DNA from: Hetaerina americana
Taxonomy: Eukaryota > Arthropoda > Insecta > Odonata > Calopterygidae
Direction: 5' to 3'
Assembly: GCA_022747635.1 (NCBI GenBank)
Contig: JAKTNV010000010.1
Location: 44,238,027-44,302,026 of the forward strand
Length of the DNA stretch: 64,000 nucleotides
This document shows, one piece after another, positions 1 through 12,222 of this stretch. Made by a program: the position numbers and the translations under genes. Within the stretch, counting starts at the first letter, position 1, and each line of letters starts with the position of its first letter. A model generated the notes under the pieces. That model saw only the letters and a list, made by a program, of their open reading frames with translations, made no database searches and was not told where the DNA came from.

Positions 1-1170
1 GGAAAGAATCATCACGATGATAATTTAATGAAAACAGACTTTCAAATTGAATTAAATCTTTAAAATTTCAAGAGCAATCCGAGGTTTATGTTAACAAACA
101 CAAGTGTTTGTCGGGAACGATTATTTAAAAAAATCGAAAATGAACCTGCCCTCTAGACTTTTAAAAAAATCTGAAACTTCCTTCAATACCTGGTGACATA
201 TGAAATCTGCCATGAAACTGTTTGCAAATTAATATCCGTCCATATATAGGCATTCTCAAACCCTTTTATTATCTAGAATATAACACTACCTCCAGGTTGA
301 AAATCGCTTTCCAATCTCTTCTTTCTTTTTGGCTGACTGGTTTCAGCCGCATCATGAAAACTCCCGTAGCTCGGTCCAGAACATTTTCCAAAGGTATATA
401 GGTTTATTATTTTAAATATGCTCTAATGACATAATTATAGAAAAACATTCTCGAATAGTGTTCCAAAAAATAAAGGCAAGTGAAAATATCTGCACTTTAT
501 TTATTGCCAATCAAAGATTTGGAAGGACGAAGAGAGTTAGCATCTTCTTTGAAGATGGACCCAGAGCGTTCATTTCGTACCCTGACGCCACCTTGACGTC
601 AGGGTAATTGTTCACTTGACTTGATCACCTGCCATAACTGAGATTGCGCTGTTTGGTCCCTTCGCCCATGTCGCGTTATCCTGGACTTCCTCTCTCTTCT
701 GCTCCGCCGTCATGTCGTTCCCCGAAAAGTGAATCCTCCCGACTGAAATCTGGACATATTCCGCCGGAATCACTAGATCGTTCAGGAATGAACCCCTTGC
801 CCTATCTCGAAACTATTAACCATAGGAAATTCCGTTAGTCTAGTAACGCTCTATTCGCGCGGTTAACTGGGAGTTGGGTCCTTAATTATCCTGCACGGAG
901 AGACAGAGAAAGGCATGACTGACCTCCTTCATATTGCATGACAACCAGAGGACAATTTGTGGCATGATGAACACGCTACACAAGGTTGGTCTCTACCTGA
1001 CTAAGAATAGAATCCGTGTGGAGGACTGAGAGTAGATTAAAATTGCTGCTATATCATAATGGTCTTTCTAATTTCCATGAAAATTAAAACCATCAATAAT
1101 CTTTAAACCATCTTCATTCATAACAATATTTTGATCAAAAGAAACAAACTCATCTCAATAAAACCTTCTT
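1..1170. other. AT-rich non-coding stretch
   Basis: No coding region or recognised repeat is visible. A short GC-richer patch at about 640-810 gives a 64-codon open frame with no recognisable domain or unusual composition, which I regard as chance. Confidence 0.4.
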
Positions 1171-1174
1171 CATA

Positions 1175-1323
1175 TTAATTAAAACTTAGCAATTTTTACA
1201 AAATAAAATTTGACGCGACCGGTTTCAATTTAACTACATCATTATCAGGTAATGATGATGTAGTTACATTGAAACGGGTCGTATTAAATTTTATTTTTTG
1301 TTGAATTGCCAATTGTTAATTAA
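1175..1323. repeat. Fold-back (inverted) repeat, arms of about 70 bp
   Basis: The left arm (about 1175-1244) and right arm (about 1249-1323) are reverse complements with scattered mismatches and a loop of only a few bases (around TCAGG). The best-matched core is the segment containing CGACCGGTTTCAAT on the left and ATTGAAACGGGTCG on the right. It carries no coding capacity. It resembles a hairpin-type MITE or fold-back element, but I do not recognise the family and see no clear target duplication. Confidence 0.75.
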
Positions 1324-1787
1324 TCATGATATACCACCATATCACGCCTGAAAGGTCTATTTTTACCTCCTTTATAAGATAATTATGTCGTAATACAGGT
1401 TTTCGTTGTAAACCCTTGTAGTCTTGTGCAAGCTGTATTGCGTTCTCGTGTGTAGTTATTATTAATAACGCACATGTCTGATTTTAAGCATAAAAATGAC
1501 TCCAAGTTTCACTAACTCAAAAGATTTAGCATAAATAGAGGTGAATTTTTCTGAAATTTTCCGAGGTTAATTTTTTATTGCCTTGAACGCTTTCAGTCTT
1601 TATACTTTCAATAATTAAAGTTGTCATAGGCGTATGCACGTAAGATGTTGACCTCCAAAGAAGATATCAAATAGGTGCGATGTATTGTATTTTGCTGGGC
1701 AAGCTTCCTGATTGCCACAGGTTAAACCCCATGCTATAAAAGCCCTGATGCTATTTGGACGAATTCAAATATTACATGAGTTTTAGC

Positions 1788-2020
1788 GGGGCATGGCAGC
1801 ATAGTGGTTAGCGATTTCGACTATTGAGCGAATTTTCGGCTCTTCCAGCGGAACTACAGGAGGCACAGAGAGAGATAGATAGGAATAGGGTTCCTACTCC
1901 GGCGTGCGAATTTCACACCCCTACAGATTGATATGAAATGTGAAATACCTTCACTTATCCGCTCAACCTCCGAGTTGATTGCAGTGCTTGCACCAATGCA
2001 ATATTTTGGCAAACCTGAAT
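1788..2020 (+). mobile_element. Diverged tRNA-derived SINE (family A-like)
   Basis: The segment GCAGCATAGTGGTTAGCG near 1796-1813 resembles a tRNA A box. The 3' part (about 1965-2000, CAACCTCCGAGTTGATTGCAG) matches the tail seen in better copies at 29281 and 6108 in this window. The middle is diverged and holds a GAGA-rich insert. It is non-autonomous and presumably relies on a LINE for retrotransposition. Confidence 0.55.
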
Positions 2021-2089
2021 TAAATAAGAATCGTATGCAACAACTTGAGCTTATATCCTCCTTTGTCTCATAAAAGTATTATTTCGCGC

Positions 2090-2420
2090 TACTTCTGTAG
2101 AACGCCAGGGATTATCGCGGTGAGAAAGAAGGCGTCGTTAAAGTTGGGAGCAAGAGGGAAGGTCGAACAAAGCGAGAGTATAAGAATAGGCATCATAGTG
2201 AATAAGATCCTATTAGACAAGTGAGTGCGGTGAGGCGGCAAGCCAATCCCCTGAGGGGGCGAGACGGTTGCTTGATAGGACACCTTCATCTTGACAAAAC
2301 TGGGACCGAAAGACGCCGTCGTCATGTCGAGCGGTTTGGTGTGGGAAGGAGGAAATTGAAGAGCAAAAATGCAGCGAAGGAGAAAATTTTAGCGAATGAA
2401 GAAGTGCCTAGATAAGGGCG
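2090..2420. other. GC/purine-rich island, function unknown
   Basis: About 330 bp distinctly richer in G than the flanks, with open frames on both strands (78 codons minus, 64 codons plus) but no recognisable protein signature. It is similar in character to several other islands in the window. Confidence 0.4.
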
Positions 2421-2799
2421 TGGGAAACCTGCTTATAAGGCGTGGAATTACACAGGTATCAAGATGGTGGGAATCATTTCTGATATTTTTTTAAACATTT
2501 GATCACTTACTCTTAGTCAAATAAAGGATATTTTAGGTATGCATAAAATAGATGTAATGGATAAATTAAAATTCGAATAACTAATAAATAATTTATTCAT
2601 AATTAATAAATAATTCATGCGATAAATAAATGACTGTTTCACAAAGTCATACAGTGTCTGATTATCCAGATGTTAAATTAAATTTTGTAATTTCGGTAAC
2701 AGAAAAAATGAAAATGCAAAATATTTGGCACAGAAATTAGATTCGTGTCCACCCGGCAAGTCCACCTATTCAGGAATAAAGACTTGCTACTAAGTACTG

Positions 2800-3000
2800 G
2801 TCAAACGTGATGGGCGAAGAGAGGAAGCTGTATGGTGAATATTCGAAAGCAGACTGGGTGGGTGGATGAAATATTGAGGGGTGGTGGGATGTTGAAGGCC
2901 ATACTATATTTCAAAATGTTAAGCAAGCGAAGAAAGTGAAGAGGATGGGCTACTCAGGCAGAATTATGGAAAGTAAGAGATAAGAAGAACTAATTAAGGA
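2800..3000 (+). mobile_element. RTE-clade LINE remnant (C-terminal coding end)
   Basis: Conceptual translation across frames gives MGEERKLYGEYSKADW followed by WVDEILRGGGMLKAI and KMLSKRRK. These align with the C-terminus of the intact RTE ORF at 25937-28912 (VGEERGLLGAILWRQEKWMK, GSGMLKTVIEGRMLGKRGKG). It is frameshifted and carries stops, so it is an old 5'-truncated copy in the + orientation. The 3' limit is uncertain and untranslated sequence may extend to about 3070. Confidence 0.7.
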
Positions 3001-3079
3001 AATTAAATATAACAAACAAGAGTTAGAGAGTTCTCGCGATAGTCAATAGTTATCAGGGAATACCCAATTCCTTTGAAAG

Positions 3080-4430
3080 GTAGATTACCTAAGATTAAGA
3101 TGACACAACTGAGCCTTCTTAAAGTTGCATAATTATCACAAATTAAATACGTATGATCAAAAGATGGTCACATGGTCCCATTCTGTTTTAATAAATGTAA
3201 AAAGTAAAACTATTCTTGCATGTCTAATTTTTACGATATGCAAGCAATAAACAGCAATTTGCTGAATAGTAAATGAAAACAAATTTCAGAAAGGTAAATA
3301 TTAATCTTTACCTAACCATTCTAAATCCCCATGCTTATTTTATTTACAAATTCGAAAAAAAGAGTTAGCTACATTTTTCATAAACTATTAACGTCGCCAA
3401 AAATATTACCAATAGTTACTTAGAAAAGAATATCAATTATATGGAACTAAAAATATGGGGAGATACAGTCAACATTTCTGGTGCTATTTTAGGAATGAAA
3501 GAATGGCAGTGAAGACAATTAACTCTTTGCAAGGGCACACACAAGGTTGCTTTTGAAGGAATTGATCACAGCTTCACAAACAAAATCAGACGTTTTGGCA
3601 GGTTTGCACAACGTCCGAGGAACAACAGCTTCCCAACGTTTACCCGGGATAATCTATTTTTGGATCGCGTCGTGATAGGATAGCCCTTAACAACTGGACG
3701 GTGGGTTCGTGAGACTGATTAAAAAAAGATATTTCGTAAAAAAAATCCGTTGCGGAATACTTATTCGATACATTTAGCAAGAAAAACGATAAAGTACGTT
3801 TTGTAAAACTACAAGAGTAAATCCAAATATTTATTGCAAATAACATAAAAATCTTGTAACGCATAAAAATGACAGCTTCCACTTTCCTTGTGAATCCATG
3901 AATGCTGCATATGCTTCAAATAAGAATGTGTTTTAATTTATCTTTTACGGCAACATAAGAATTTTCAAACATGATTATTGATGATTAACATTGTTTTGTC
4001 TACATATGAAAACTTGAGGTTTATGCTGATGAAGGAAAACATTGAAATTAGGTTCCAATAAGTAGTTTTGAAAAGTGAGGGATAAAGGTACTGTCATTAA
4101 TTTCATTGGATACAAACATAACTGTCAACCATTGTAAAGAGAATCAATTTTGTCAGTCATGAGAAATGGGAGTACCATAGAGAAAGACGTAACCCACAAA
4201 AGCAAAGTCAGCACAGAAGATAAAAAGGAGCGCTGAGTGTTGTGAATTTGATATGGATAACATTAAAACCCTGCCAAATAAACGCAAAGAGCAACGGAAC
4301 AGAGAAAGCTATTGAAAAAAAAGGAAGAGAACTTGCGAAATTTCCTCCAAACCCTGGATAATTAAAAAAGGACAATTTACCAAAAATAATTCCGGAGAAA
4401 GGGGAAAGAATCAGAAGGAAATCGCTCCTT
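3080..4430. other. AT-rich non-coding stretch
   Basis: Nothing recognised: short chance frames only (for example 80 codons at 3640-3882, minus, low complexity), no terminal repeats and no tRNA-like boxes. Confidence 0.4.
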
Positions 4431-4439
4431 GGCTATCAG

Positions 4440-5000
4440 TTCTCATTAACTTCAGGGGGATAATTTTTCCTCACCTTTGCAGCAAGGGGTTTGCTCTCGC
4501 GAGCGTGAGAACACTCAAGAGGGCGCAAGATTGGTAGGAGTGTAACGTTGAGGAGGGGTTGGCAGAGTGGAATAGAAGGGTGGGGTGGGGAGGAGGTTTG
4601 CCGGAGAGTTAAGGGGCGGTGACGTTTCCACAAAAGCGTCAAAAGAAGGAATGTGAAAGGGCGATCAAAGAACATGAGTCCGTCTTTAACGGCTTTCAGA
4701 GAGGCGGGTGCTGGAGGCAATGGGGTGGGGGGAGGACCAGGGCGTGGGCGTGACGTGAGGGAGCGCACGAGGGCGCTCGGGGGAAGGGAGAGAAGGGAGT
4801 CGGCAGGTTGCGGATGATGGAAGAGCGAAGGGTGGAACGAGATGGGAAATAAAGCTGGCTGCTGCCATTGGTCCAGCGTCGTCATAATGGGACGGGTGTC
4901 ACGCGGGTCGACTCGAGAAGACGGGGGGTGAACCTCTTAAATAGCAGTAGAAAAATTTTGGGCTGGGCAAGGGGAATGGGAAAGGAGGGGAAACGGGGCG
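4440..5000. other. G-rich island with overlapping open frames
   Basis: G-runs on the + strand such as GGGGTGGGGAGGAGG occupy this stretch. The minus strand stays open for 149 codons (4436-4885), giving a Pro/Leu/Ser-rich product with no domain. Composition alone explains the open frame, so I do not call a gene. It could be regulatory or a decayed repeat. Confidence 0.45.
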
Positions 5001-5149
5001 GCGAACACAAAACTACATCATCTTTGTTGACAAGTAAAATGCATGCAACAGTGAGGATGGAAGTAAGACGTCAACCTACGTTAGAACCCTATGCAAAATT
5101 TATTTCGAACGATAGAATGAATGCTTTCAAAACGTTTGATACTTAACGA

Positions 5150-5740
5150 GGAACTAATAATAGTCTAATTTACTGGATTTCAGCAAGGAAGCGTAATGCT
5201 TTCCCAATATCAGTATCTTTGACAGAATCCAATTTTAGGGCACGACAGATTGCCTGTCTACAAAGCAAAGGTTTTGTAGGCAGTTAATCGAATTCCTTCG
5301 AGCGGAGTTCCTTTACCAAATCTTGATGAATGATGGCACTTCTTCCTTCGGATTCCCCACTTCCTTATTTTTTAGGAGATAATTTTGGACAAAAATGTTC
5401 CCATGAAGAATGAGGGGAGCATTTGAACATTCCACGAAAAAATTAAATGAAAGTGTGTTTTTTAGGCGTCAGTAGAAATATTTCATTAAACATTTAGGGA
5501 ATTAATTAAGACACGAATATAATGTATAATATAAAAATATATATAATAAATTTATAATAAAGAAAATTGTCCCTAAAATAATATATTTATTCGAAAAAGA
5601 AACAATTTGAAAATATGAGAAACTTCAAAATATAATACTAATTGCCCTATACTAGTAAAAGACACATGAGGTAAGGATGCATTTTTTAGCCAAATCATAT
5701 ATTCGACTACCTATGGTATTACTTTAATATTTACCATAAC
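5150..5740. other. AT-rich non-coding stretch
   Basis: No gene or repeat family recognised; (TA)-rich at about 5520-5560. Confidence 0.4.
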
Positions 5741-5744
5741 TAGA

Positions 5745-5990
5745 CCATAAGGGAGTCCGCCGTGTGAGAAAGGCTGGCCTACTCAAGCCAATCACCTCGA
5801 CTGAAATCTGGTCAAATGAGAGCGGTTATGCCATTGAGTACTACTGGGACTCGTCTCGTATTGAATTCTACGGCTTGTCACACATCAAGGTAGGGGGGTT
5901 ACTTCCTTTCACTGCCAGCTACGGTTTCCCAGGATGATCTTAAACCATAAAAATGACACACCCTATGTGAAGTTGGTGGCGCCCAATATC
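5745..5990 (-). mobile_element. tRNA-derived SINE, family A, minus orientation
   Basis: Read on the minus strand, the block CCTGGGAAACCGTAGCTGGC, then AAAGGAAGTAACCCCCCTACC and TGATGTGTG, matches the family A body at 29281-29565 (GGGAAACCATAACCGGCACAGGG, CCCCCTACCCTGATTCGTG). The tRNA-like head is not clear, so the copy is 5'-damaged. It lies head-on to the next SINE. Confidence 0.6.
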
Positions 5991-6107
5991 GTCCAAATGC
6001 ATGCCCCCGCCCTCTTGTCAGTCGGTAAGATGGTCTACATTCTACGCTACGTCACTATTTGCAATGTATTTTAGACAATATGTATGTTAGTAAGGGACTG
6101 ATTGCCA

Positions 6108-6350
6108 AGTGGGTATTTACTTACAGGAGGGTCAGGATTCGATTCCAAATGGCACCTCTGGGCACCCTTAGTTTTACACAAGCTGGTTTATTTTTCGGCT
6201 ATCATATCTTCCTGGGAAACCATAGGCAATTCAGGGAAAGGGGCGGCCCCCCTACCCTTGTGTGTGAATTCCCCACGCCTTCCTGAGCTTAGTACTAGGT
6301 GAGATCTACTCTCACCAAATAACAAACCTCCGAGTTCTTAAACGTGGTTG
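6108..6350 (+). mobile_element. tRNA-derived SINE, family A
   Basis: Begins near a degenerate B-box segment (GGATTCGATTCC at about 6134) and contains the family body: CTTCCTGGGAAACCATAGGC, then GGGAAAGGGGCGGCCCCCCT, CTTAGTACTAGGTGAGATCT and CTCACCAAATAACAAACCTC. This order is the same as in the 29281 copy. The A-box half is missing or diverged. Confidence 0.75.
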
Positions 6351-6359
6351 GTGGTATGC

Positions 6360-8920
6360 TGAAACATATATATCCATCCGTAAACTTTTATGCATTCCAT
6401 TTTTTTAAACATTTATGGTGTAGCTAGAGTGTCAAAGGCAATACATAGTTCCTTAAAAATGGACGATAAGAGAATATTGATGTGATTCTCTCACGTGAGA
6501 ATTAATTAATGCAATCGAGATTTTTATTTTAGAGACAATAGCATTTGATGGGTGCATACCGAGGGAATACAATCGAATTAATATAATTTCTATTGAAAAT
6601 GAAATTCACTCGAGGGTACAAAACCAACTAAAGAATTGACCCTAACGTAAAGCATTTCAATTATTTCGGTAACTTTAAATGCATTCAAATTTAGTCACAG
6701 TATGAATGCACTCTTACTCGCTCTATCTTACCGACATTCATCTTAACTGGAAATGAAAGCATTAAAGGTTGGCATTTAGAAGGAGAATAATGCAAATTCA
6801 AGTGCAACTTCGGATGCTAAAATGGCTTTGAAACTTTCTGGTGCACATTCACAAATTTTATTCGTCACAGGTACTTGAATGGCATAAGCAAACGAAATTA
6901 ATTTCGTTTCTTCATACTATATTCCCATGACCTATTTAAGATGCAGCAGGAAACTACAGTTTGAACTGCATGCTAAGTCTTGTTCCATGCTAAGTTTATG
7001 AAACTAGGTGAGAGAATAATTAAAACTTCAGTATTAGCTCCGAAGCAAAATAATTATTTTTAAACTTAGTGTACAATTGGATTTTTTATCCAACTATATG
7101 ATGTAAAAAAGCAAGAAATATTATTTAATGCCATGCACCTACTAATGCACTAGAGACACTAATTAATTAAGAACACTTTAACTAAGAACATTAATTATTT
7201 TTATTCTAGCTATTTCATTTTTTTAAATAAATCGATTCGTAATTAGAATGTAGTTTTAGAACAATTGTACGAAAAAATTACATCGGTTTCTCCTGTACTT
7301 TTAGCTGAATCTTTATGTAACTTAATGGATATGCATACATAGCATAGCAGCATATGCATAAATTCTTTTTTACCCCTTCCGTCTAAAATATGTAGTCAAT
7401 ATCAGAAATGTCAGTGAGGCTTATCATCGGTCAGTATATACATTCATCCATGTTAATCCACTATTTTATTAGCGAATTATATTACTTCTGTGGAGATATG
7501 GTTGCATTTTTTCTCCAAAGATTGATTTTCTGAAAATTATCTCTATCTCACAAAGCATCAAATAATGTAATATATTTTTCAACAAAAATATCGATATTAT
7601 ACTGTTTTAAAGGCAAATTTATAATTATATTCGAAACTCATTGACGCTATCCCGCTGGACGACAAATGAATTAGTAAAGATTGGTTTTATGAGTGATAGA
7701 AATATTTGAATAACAATTAAATACACTTGAAGTTAAGTTCAGTCATCAGTTTGCCAAATAACTTATTATTTCTATTGAATTAAAGAATCTCAGAGGAAAA
7801 TACCTAATTGACATTGATATCAATCATCGTGATAATATTGATGAATGAACGAGTGGATAACGTTCATCGTAATTTATCTCGTAAATCTGGTGCAATGCGG
7901 TACAACTTTTTCAACGCGGGCTCGAATTCTCCATTGTACTCTCACTGTAATATAAATAAGTGTTATACACGGACATTTCAATTAAACACATGGTGCTCAA
8001 ATGCACGTAAATTGAGTTTTCGAATATTGAAATTGTATTGTTTCGCATTATTTTGAACTAAATATTTTACTTAAAGCGAGTCGTCTTTTCTTTAAATTAA
8101 ATATTCATAGACTCTTGTGTGATATTATGCGAAAAAATTTTAAAAATATTAATGAGTTCAAGGATACAATGATGAGTATGAGATATCAATACGTGCATTT
8201 ACCTTTTATACGGAATGAGACATACAAGTAAACTCACCTATCACCCAAGCTCAGGTTATTTACTGATTTGTCGATGAATCTGACTATTACGATTCCTTTC
8301 CGAATATCGCCAAGTATACTTTCCCTGGTTCCAAATTATTCGCTCATCGATGTCCTTCCTCATCAATCATTTTATTGCAAATTGGATACTTTTCAATGGG
8401 TACGGCTCTCACAGACAATTGTTGACAAAAAAAGAAGAATATATTTTCGTCATAGAGTCTGTTATTTCGATGTATTTTCAGCAAATAACCACAAATTTAC
8501 CAAATATACTCGTGTGTAGGCCAATCTCGAGTAAAGTAATACGATCTCCAAATATTTACTTAAACTTTACATTTTTCACATATCTCTTGTATAAACCGCC
8601 GCTCATTGTTTCGCAATTAGTAAATGCTGCTGCACGATTTTCAATTGGCAATTAGTAAATGCTGGAGCACAAGTTACTATCAGAGAATTAACTTTGATTG
8701 ATCATAACTGGTAAAGGTTACTAAATGCATATTCTCAAGTAATGAGGGTCACTCAGAGGAACAAGTTTTTAACTGAATTGAATTACTATGACTAAATTCT
8801 AAATTGAATGGCGACCAGGAATGTAAACACCTTATCAAAGGCTATAATAGTCTAACCAAAATATCAATCAAGGCGATTTTTTATTCACCTTATCAAATGA
8901 TAAACACTGGTCGTGTGTGG
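6360..8920. other. AT-rich non-coding stretch
   Basis: Very AT-rich, with chance frames up to about 100 codons and no domain signature. A near-repeat of about 15 bp (AATTAGTAAATGCTG) occurs twice around 8617-8663. No elements recognised. Confidence 0.4.
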
Positions 8921-8924
8921 GGGA

Positions 8925-9290
8925 AATGCAAATTATTAGGGCGGATAGAAACTCGAGAAAGGAAGGTGAGCAAGGATGGGTATGTGTGGGTTGATGGCTT
9001 GGGAGCGTGGGCCGAGTGTAAAGCCCCCTCCCCACTTTCCGCGAGTGCCCGTCCAAGCGGACCGAGAGAGTAGCACACGAGTGAGTGGGTGAGAGTCCGA
9101 GAGCCAGAGACGAGGAAGGAACCGAGACATGAGAGGGAAGGGAGAGAGAGAAGATTTTGGAAGCTGATAAGTGGAAGGGGTCAATGGTAAAGAAAAAGTT
9201 CAAAAGGTTATGAGAAAGGGGATGAAGAAAGGATATATTCGAGGGGAGAGAGTTAGAGAGAGGAGGGGAGCATGTGATATGGAGGAAAAG
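8925..9290. other. Purine-rich GC island
   Basis: The + strand is G/A-rich (for example GGGAAGGGAGAGAGAGAAG at about 9134). The minus strand is open for 111 codons with a Ser/Pro/Leu-rich product and no domain. Same character as the islands at 4.4, 13.0, 34.6 and 54.3 kb. No function assigned. Confidence 0.4.
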
Positions 9291-9533
9291 AAAAAAAACA
9301 TCTCAGAGAAAAAGAGAAATCAGGATAGAATAATTCAATTTAACAAAATCAATTAACAATGTACACCCCATGACCGTATAATGAAAGGAGAATAATTATA
9401 TCTATTCGTACACAGATTACTCATAAGATTTCGCAAAAGTTCTTAAAATCTGCGTGCGTCAACTTGCTTTAGTGTGCTTTGACAGTTAAATTTGTAATAT
9501 TTCTAAATTTTGTTCATTAGTTCTTCATCCAGC

Positions 9534-9626
9534 ATATTATATATATATATTGTATATTGTATATATATATATTGTATATTGTATATATATATATGTGTGT
9601 GTATATATATGTATATATATATATAT

Positions 9627-9677
<51 letters not shown>
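9534..9677. repeat. (TA)n microsatellite with TGTATA variants
   Basis: About 144 bp of alternating TA interrupted by TGTATATTG and GTGTGTG units. The Ile/Tyr-only frames across it are artefacts of the repeat. Confidence 0.95.
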
Positions 9678-9680
<3 letters not shown>

Positions 9681-9779
9681 ATCTTGGCACTTGGTGCAGA
9701 CCCGCAGATGTTATCGTATTTTAAAAAGATTTTACATCAAGTCGTTTCCAAGATATTCATTTGAAATTTTGCCTGAGTT

Positions 9780-11557
9780 TTAAAGAGGTCTGATGTTTCT
9801 AAAACACTCACAACAAAATATGCTTTTAGCAGTTATATTCATGCAGCATCTGTAGCATCATTTGTATTATATTTCAGTCATTCTCAGAATTTAGTATTCG
9901 TGAGGAAGAAATGAAAATTAAAAATTCGATTAATATCAGAGTTCATGGAGTTAGTACTCAATGTGCTCCGATATTAATTGAATTATTAATATCAAGTGCG
10001 TGCTTCTTATTTTACTATTTCAATTAAAAACCTAGGTCGTTACGTTATGCCCCATAGATGAACGTAGCCGTAAGGACTGGGCTCGTCTAAAAGGGTTAGA
10101 CTTGGTCATTCAATGACAAGAATAAAAGGAGAGAAAGTGACGGAAAAAGATAGGATAAAAAAAATATGATGGGAAAATGAGAAGCTTGAGTGAGAGGATG
10201 TGGGGCGTAATGTGCAAAAGATGCTTCACGGAAAAAAGAAATTAAAGAGGAAATGAATATGGGGGGATTAATTAATATAATATTGTGGAAGTCGAAAATA
10301 TTGGTGAAGGGAGGTAGTTTTTTCCTATTGTCTTCCTTTGTTGTAACTCTGGCCTTTATTGTTGCACGAATATTTAATATTTTAGCTTCAATAAATGTTA
10401 TCATAATTTATGCATAAATCGGTGACAGTTATGATTTTTTATGCACCCAATTTCTATATTTTCTCTGATATTTAATAAAATTCACATAGCATGGTACCCT
10501 AGAACTTAGGCCTACCTCATTCTAATGCATGTCTAAGTCACTATGAATCAACTAACTAGATAAGGAATTTTGGTTACTAGAAAATCATGGAAAAACAAAG
10601 ACGGCAAAGTGAAAAGAAATACCCATTACTTTGATAATGGGCTTTTGCAACCGACTGTAGTTCTTTCAGTAATTAAGAGTGCTCTTACGTGTCCATTGAG
10701 CCTTGAGTTGAATGGCTCTGGGGGGATTAACAAATAACTTTCATGAGTAAAATCACGGAGGAGCTACAGTAACGTCTACCGCGTCAGATCTAAGGCTTTT
10801 AAAACTGGCCATCAATTAGCCAACTTTAAGGTTCTAGCAAATACGAATTTGGAAAAAAACAAGTCTAAAAAGGTTTAGGACTAGCAAAAGTAAAAACTTA
10901 AACATAAAGGTCATGGTCATGAAATTCAGGTAATTTTACGTTAGATAAGTGATTCTCGCTTTTATTTATCCCTTATTTCTCAAAATTACCCGTTACACGT
11001 TACGGAAATGCCATTCCATCTGGGATTTGGTGATTTTGGATTTCAATCGATAGCAACGTAAAATGTCAGAACAAGTTACATCCAGTTAATTTCCGTCAAA
11101 TTGACATTATTATCCGATAAATTCACCAAATAGCTAATAATCGAGTTGAAAATATCGTTAAATCCAGAAAACTTGCAAATTGAGTGTTCTCAAATCTTAT
11201 ATCGCCATTAATATCCTTTTCTGGATAAAATAAGAAAAAAAACAATGAATAAATGATATAATTTTTAAAACATTTATTTTCTATTTGCTCGCTAAATTAT
11301 AACACCAATAGACAAGAAAGTTAGCGCACTCATCAATTAATTTGGTCCATTGGTGTACAAGACTCAACGGAAAAATAAAAACGTATTCTAAAATCCTATT
11401 TAACATATCGTAAGAAAAGGCGCCTTTATTACCATTGTTTCCAATACTGTAACAATCGCTTTTGATATAAATGACTGTGTTTACAGTCATTTATTGTGAC
11501 AATTGCATTTCATATCCATTCATTCATTGATTTTCTCCATTCCTCACTGCCTCAAGA
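9780..11557. other. AT-rich non-coding stretch
   Basis: Nothing recognised. A minus-strand frame of 102 codons (10096-10404) has no domain and no codon bias I would trust. Confidence 0.4.
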
Positions 11558-11857
11558 CAAAATTTATTTATTTATTTTGCATAAGCCCGAAAACAACTTC
11601 AGCCTTTACATCGGAATTCAAAAAATAAGATAACAAATTTACAATTACATAAAGACAAGCCCTGGGTGAAGGAAAAGCCACCTAGAAGGTAATCGAACCC
11701 TTGACCTCTGGGTTTACCTCTATGGTCGGCAAAAATTCGTGCCAACGGCACCCGGCGTTCTCAGCTGGTCACCCATCCAAGAACTATCCGGGCCCGACGT
11801 TACTTAAATTAGGTGATCGGACAAGAGCCTGTGTTTTCAACGTGGATGGCGGTTGGC
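11558..11857 (-). mobile_element. 5S rRNA-derived SINE (SINE3-like)
   Basis: The minus strand from 11857 to 11741 is a near full-length 5S rRNA-like sequence of 117 nt. Recognisable pieces include GTCCGATCACC, AACGTCGGGCCCGG, CTTGGATGGGTGACC and GCCGGGTGCCGTTGGC. The family is known to carry an internal RNA polymerase III promoter in this region. Downstream on the same strand are about 180 bp of unrelated body, a tRNA B-box-like GGGTTCGATTACC (complement of 11688-11700), and a short tail of AATAAATAAATAAATTTT at 11558-11576. Substitutions, the fused body and the tail argue for a retroposed SINE rather than a working 5S gene. I could not find a convincing target-site duplication. Confidence 0.8.
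11741..11857 (-). pseudogene. 5S rRNA-like head of the SINE
   Basis: 117 nt against the usual 119-120 nt of eukaryotic 5S rRNA, covering both ends of the molecule (GCCAACCGCC at the 5' end, GCCGTTGGC at the 3' end). It differs from the usual arthropod 5S at many positions, for example TAATTTAAGTAACG where GAAGTTAAGCAAC is usual. It therefore probably does not encode ribosomal 5S, but it may still act as the internal promoter of the SINE. Confidence 0.8.
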
Positions 11858-11869
11858 CATTTCTCAAAT

Positions 11870-12189
11870 TTACCAATCTCACAGTCTCACATTCCATACT
11901 CAATTCCAATTCAAATTACACTTCATGCTAGTCAAAAAGCAGAAAGGTTTCCTAAATGGCTTATTTCTCAAATTTTCCTGCCGATAATTACACTTTTAAA
12001 GAGATGCACTGGTATGGAATTGTCAGCCTATTAGTTTTTTCATCTTACTTTTAATTAGCCTCCACAATCACTTGAAAGAACAGGTTTTTTCATCACTCTG
12101 ATTTCAACAGATGCTGCTGCTGTACCACTGCTTTATTAAATACAACAATAATGATGAGTATTTAATGCACACATAATTCAATTCTCTAC

Positions 12190-12222
<33 letters not shown>

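Noticed and set aside
4436..4885. 149-codon minus-strand open frame
   Set aside because: It lies in a G-rich island where stop codons are rare on the C-rich strand. The product is Pro/Leu/Ser low-complexity, with overlapping frames and no domain.
11741..11857. A working 5S rRNA gene
   Set aside because: Many substitutions in conserved positions, a single copy, no T-run terminator right after the end, and fusion to a body with a retroposon-like tail.
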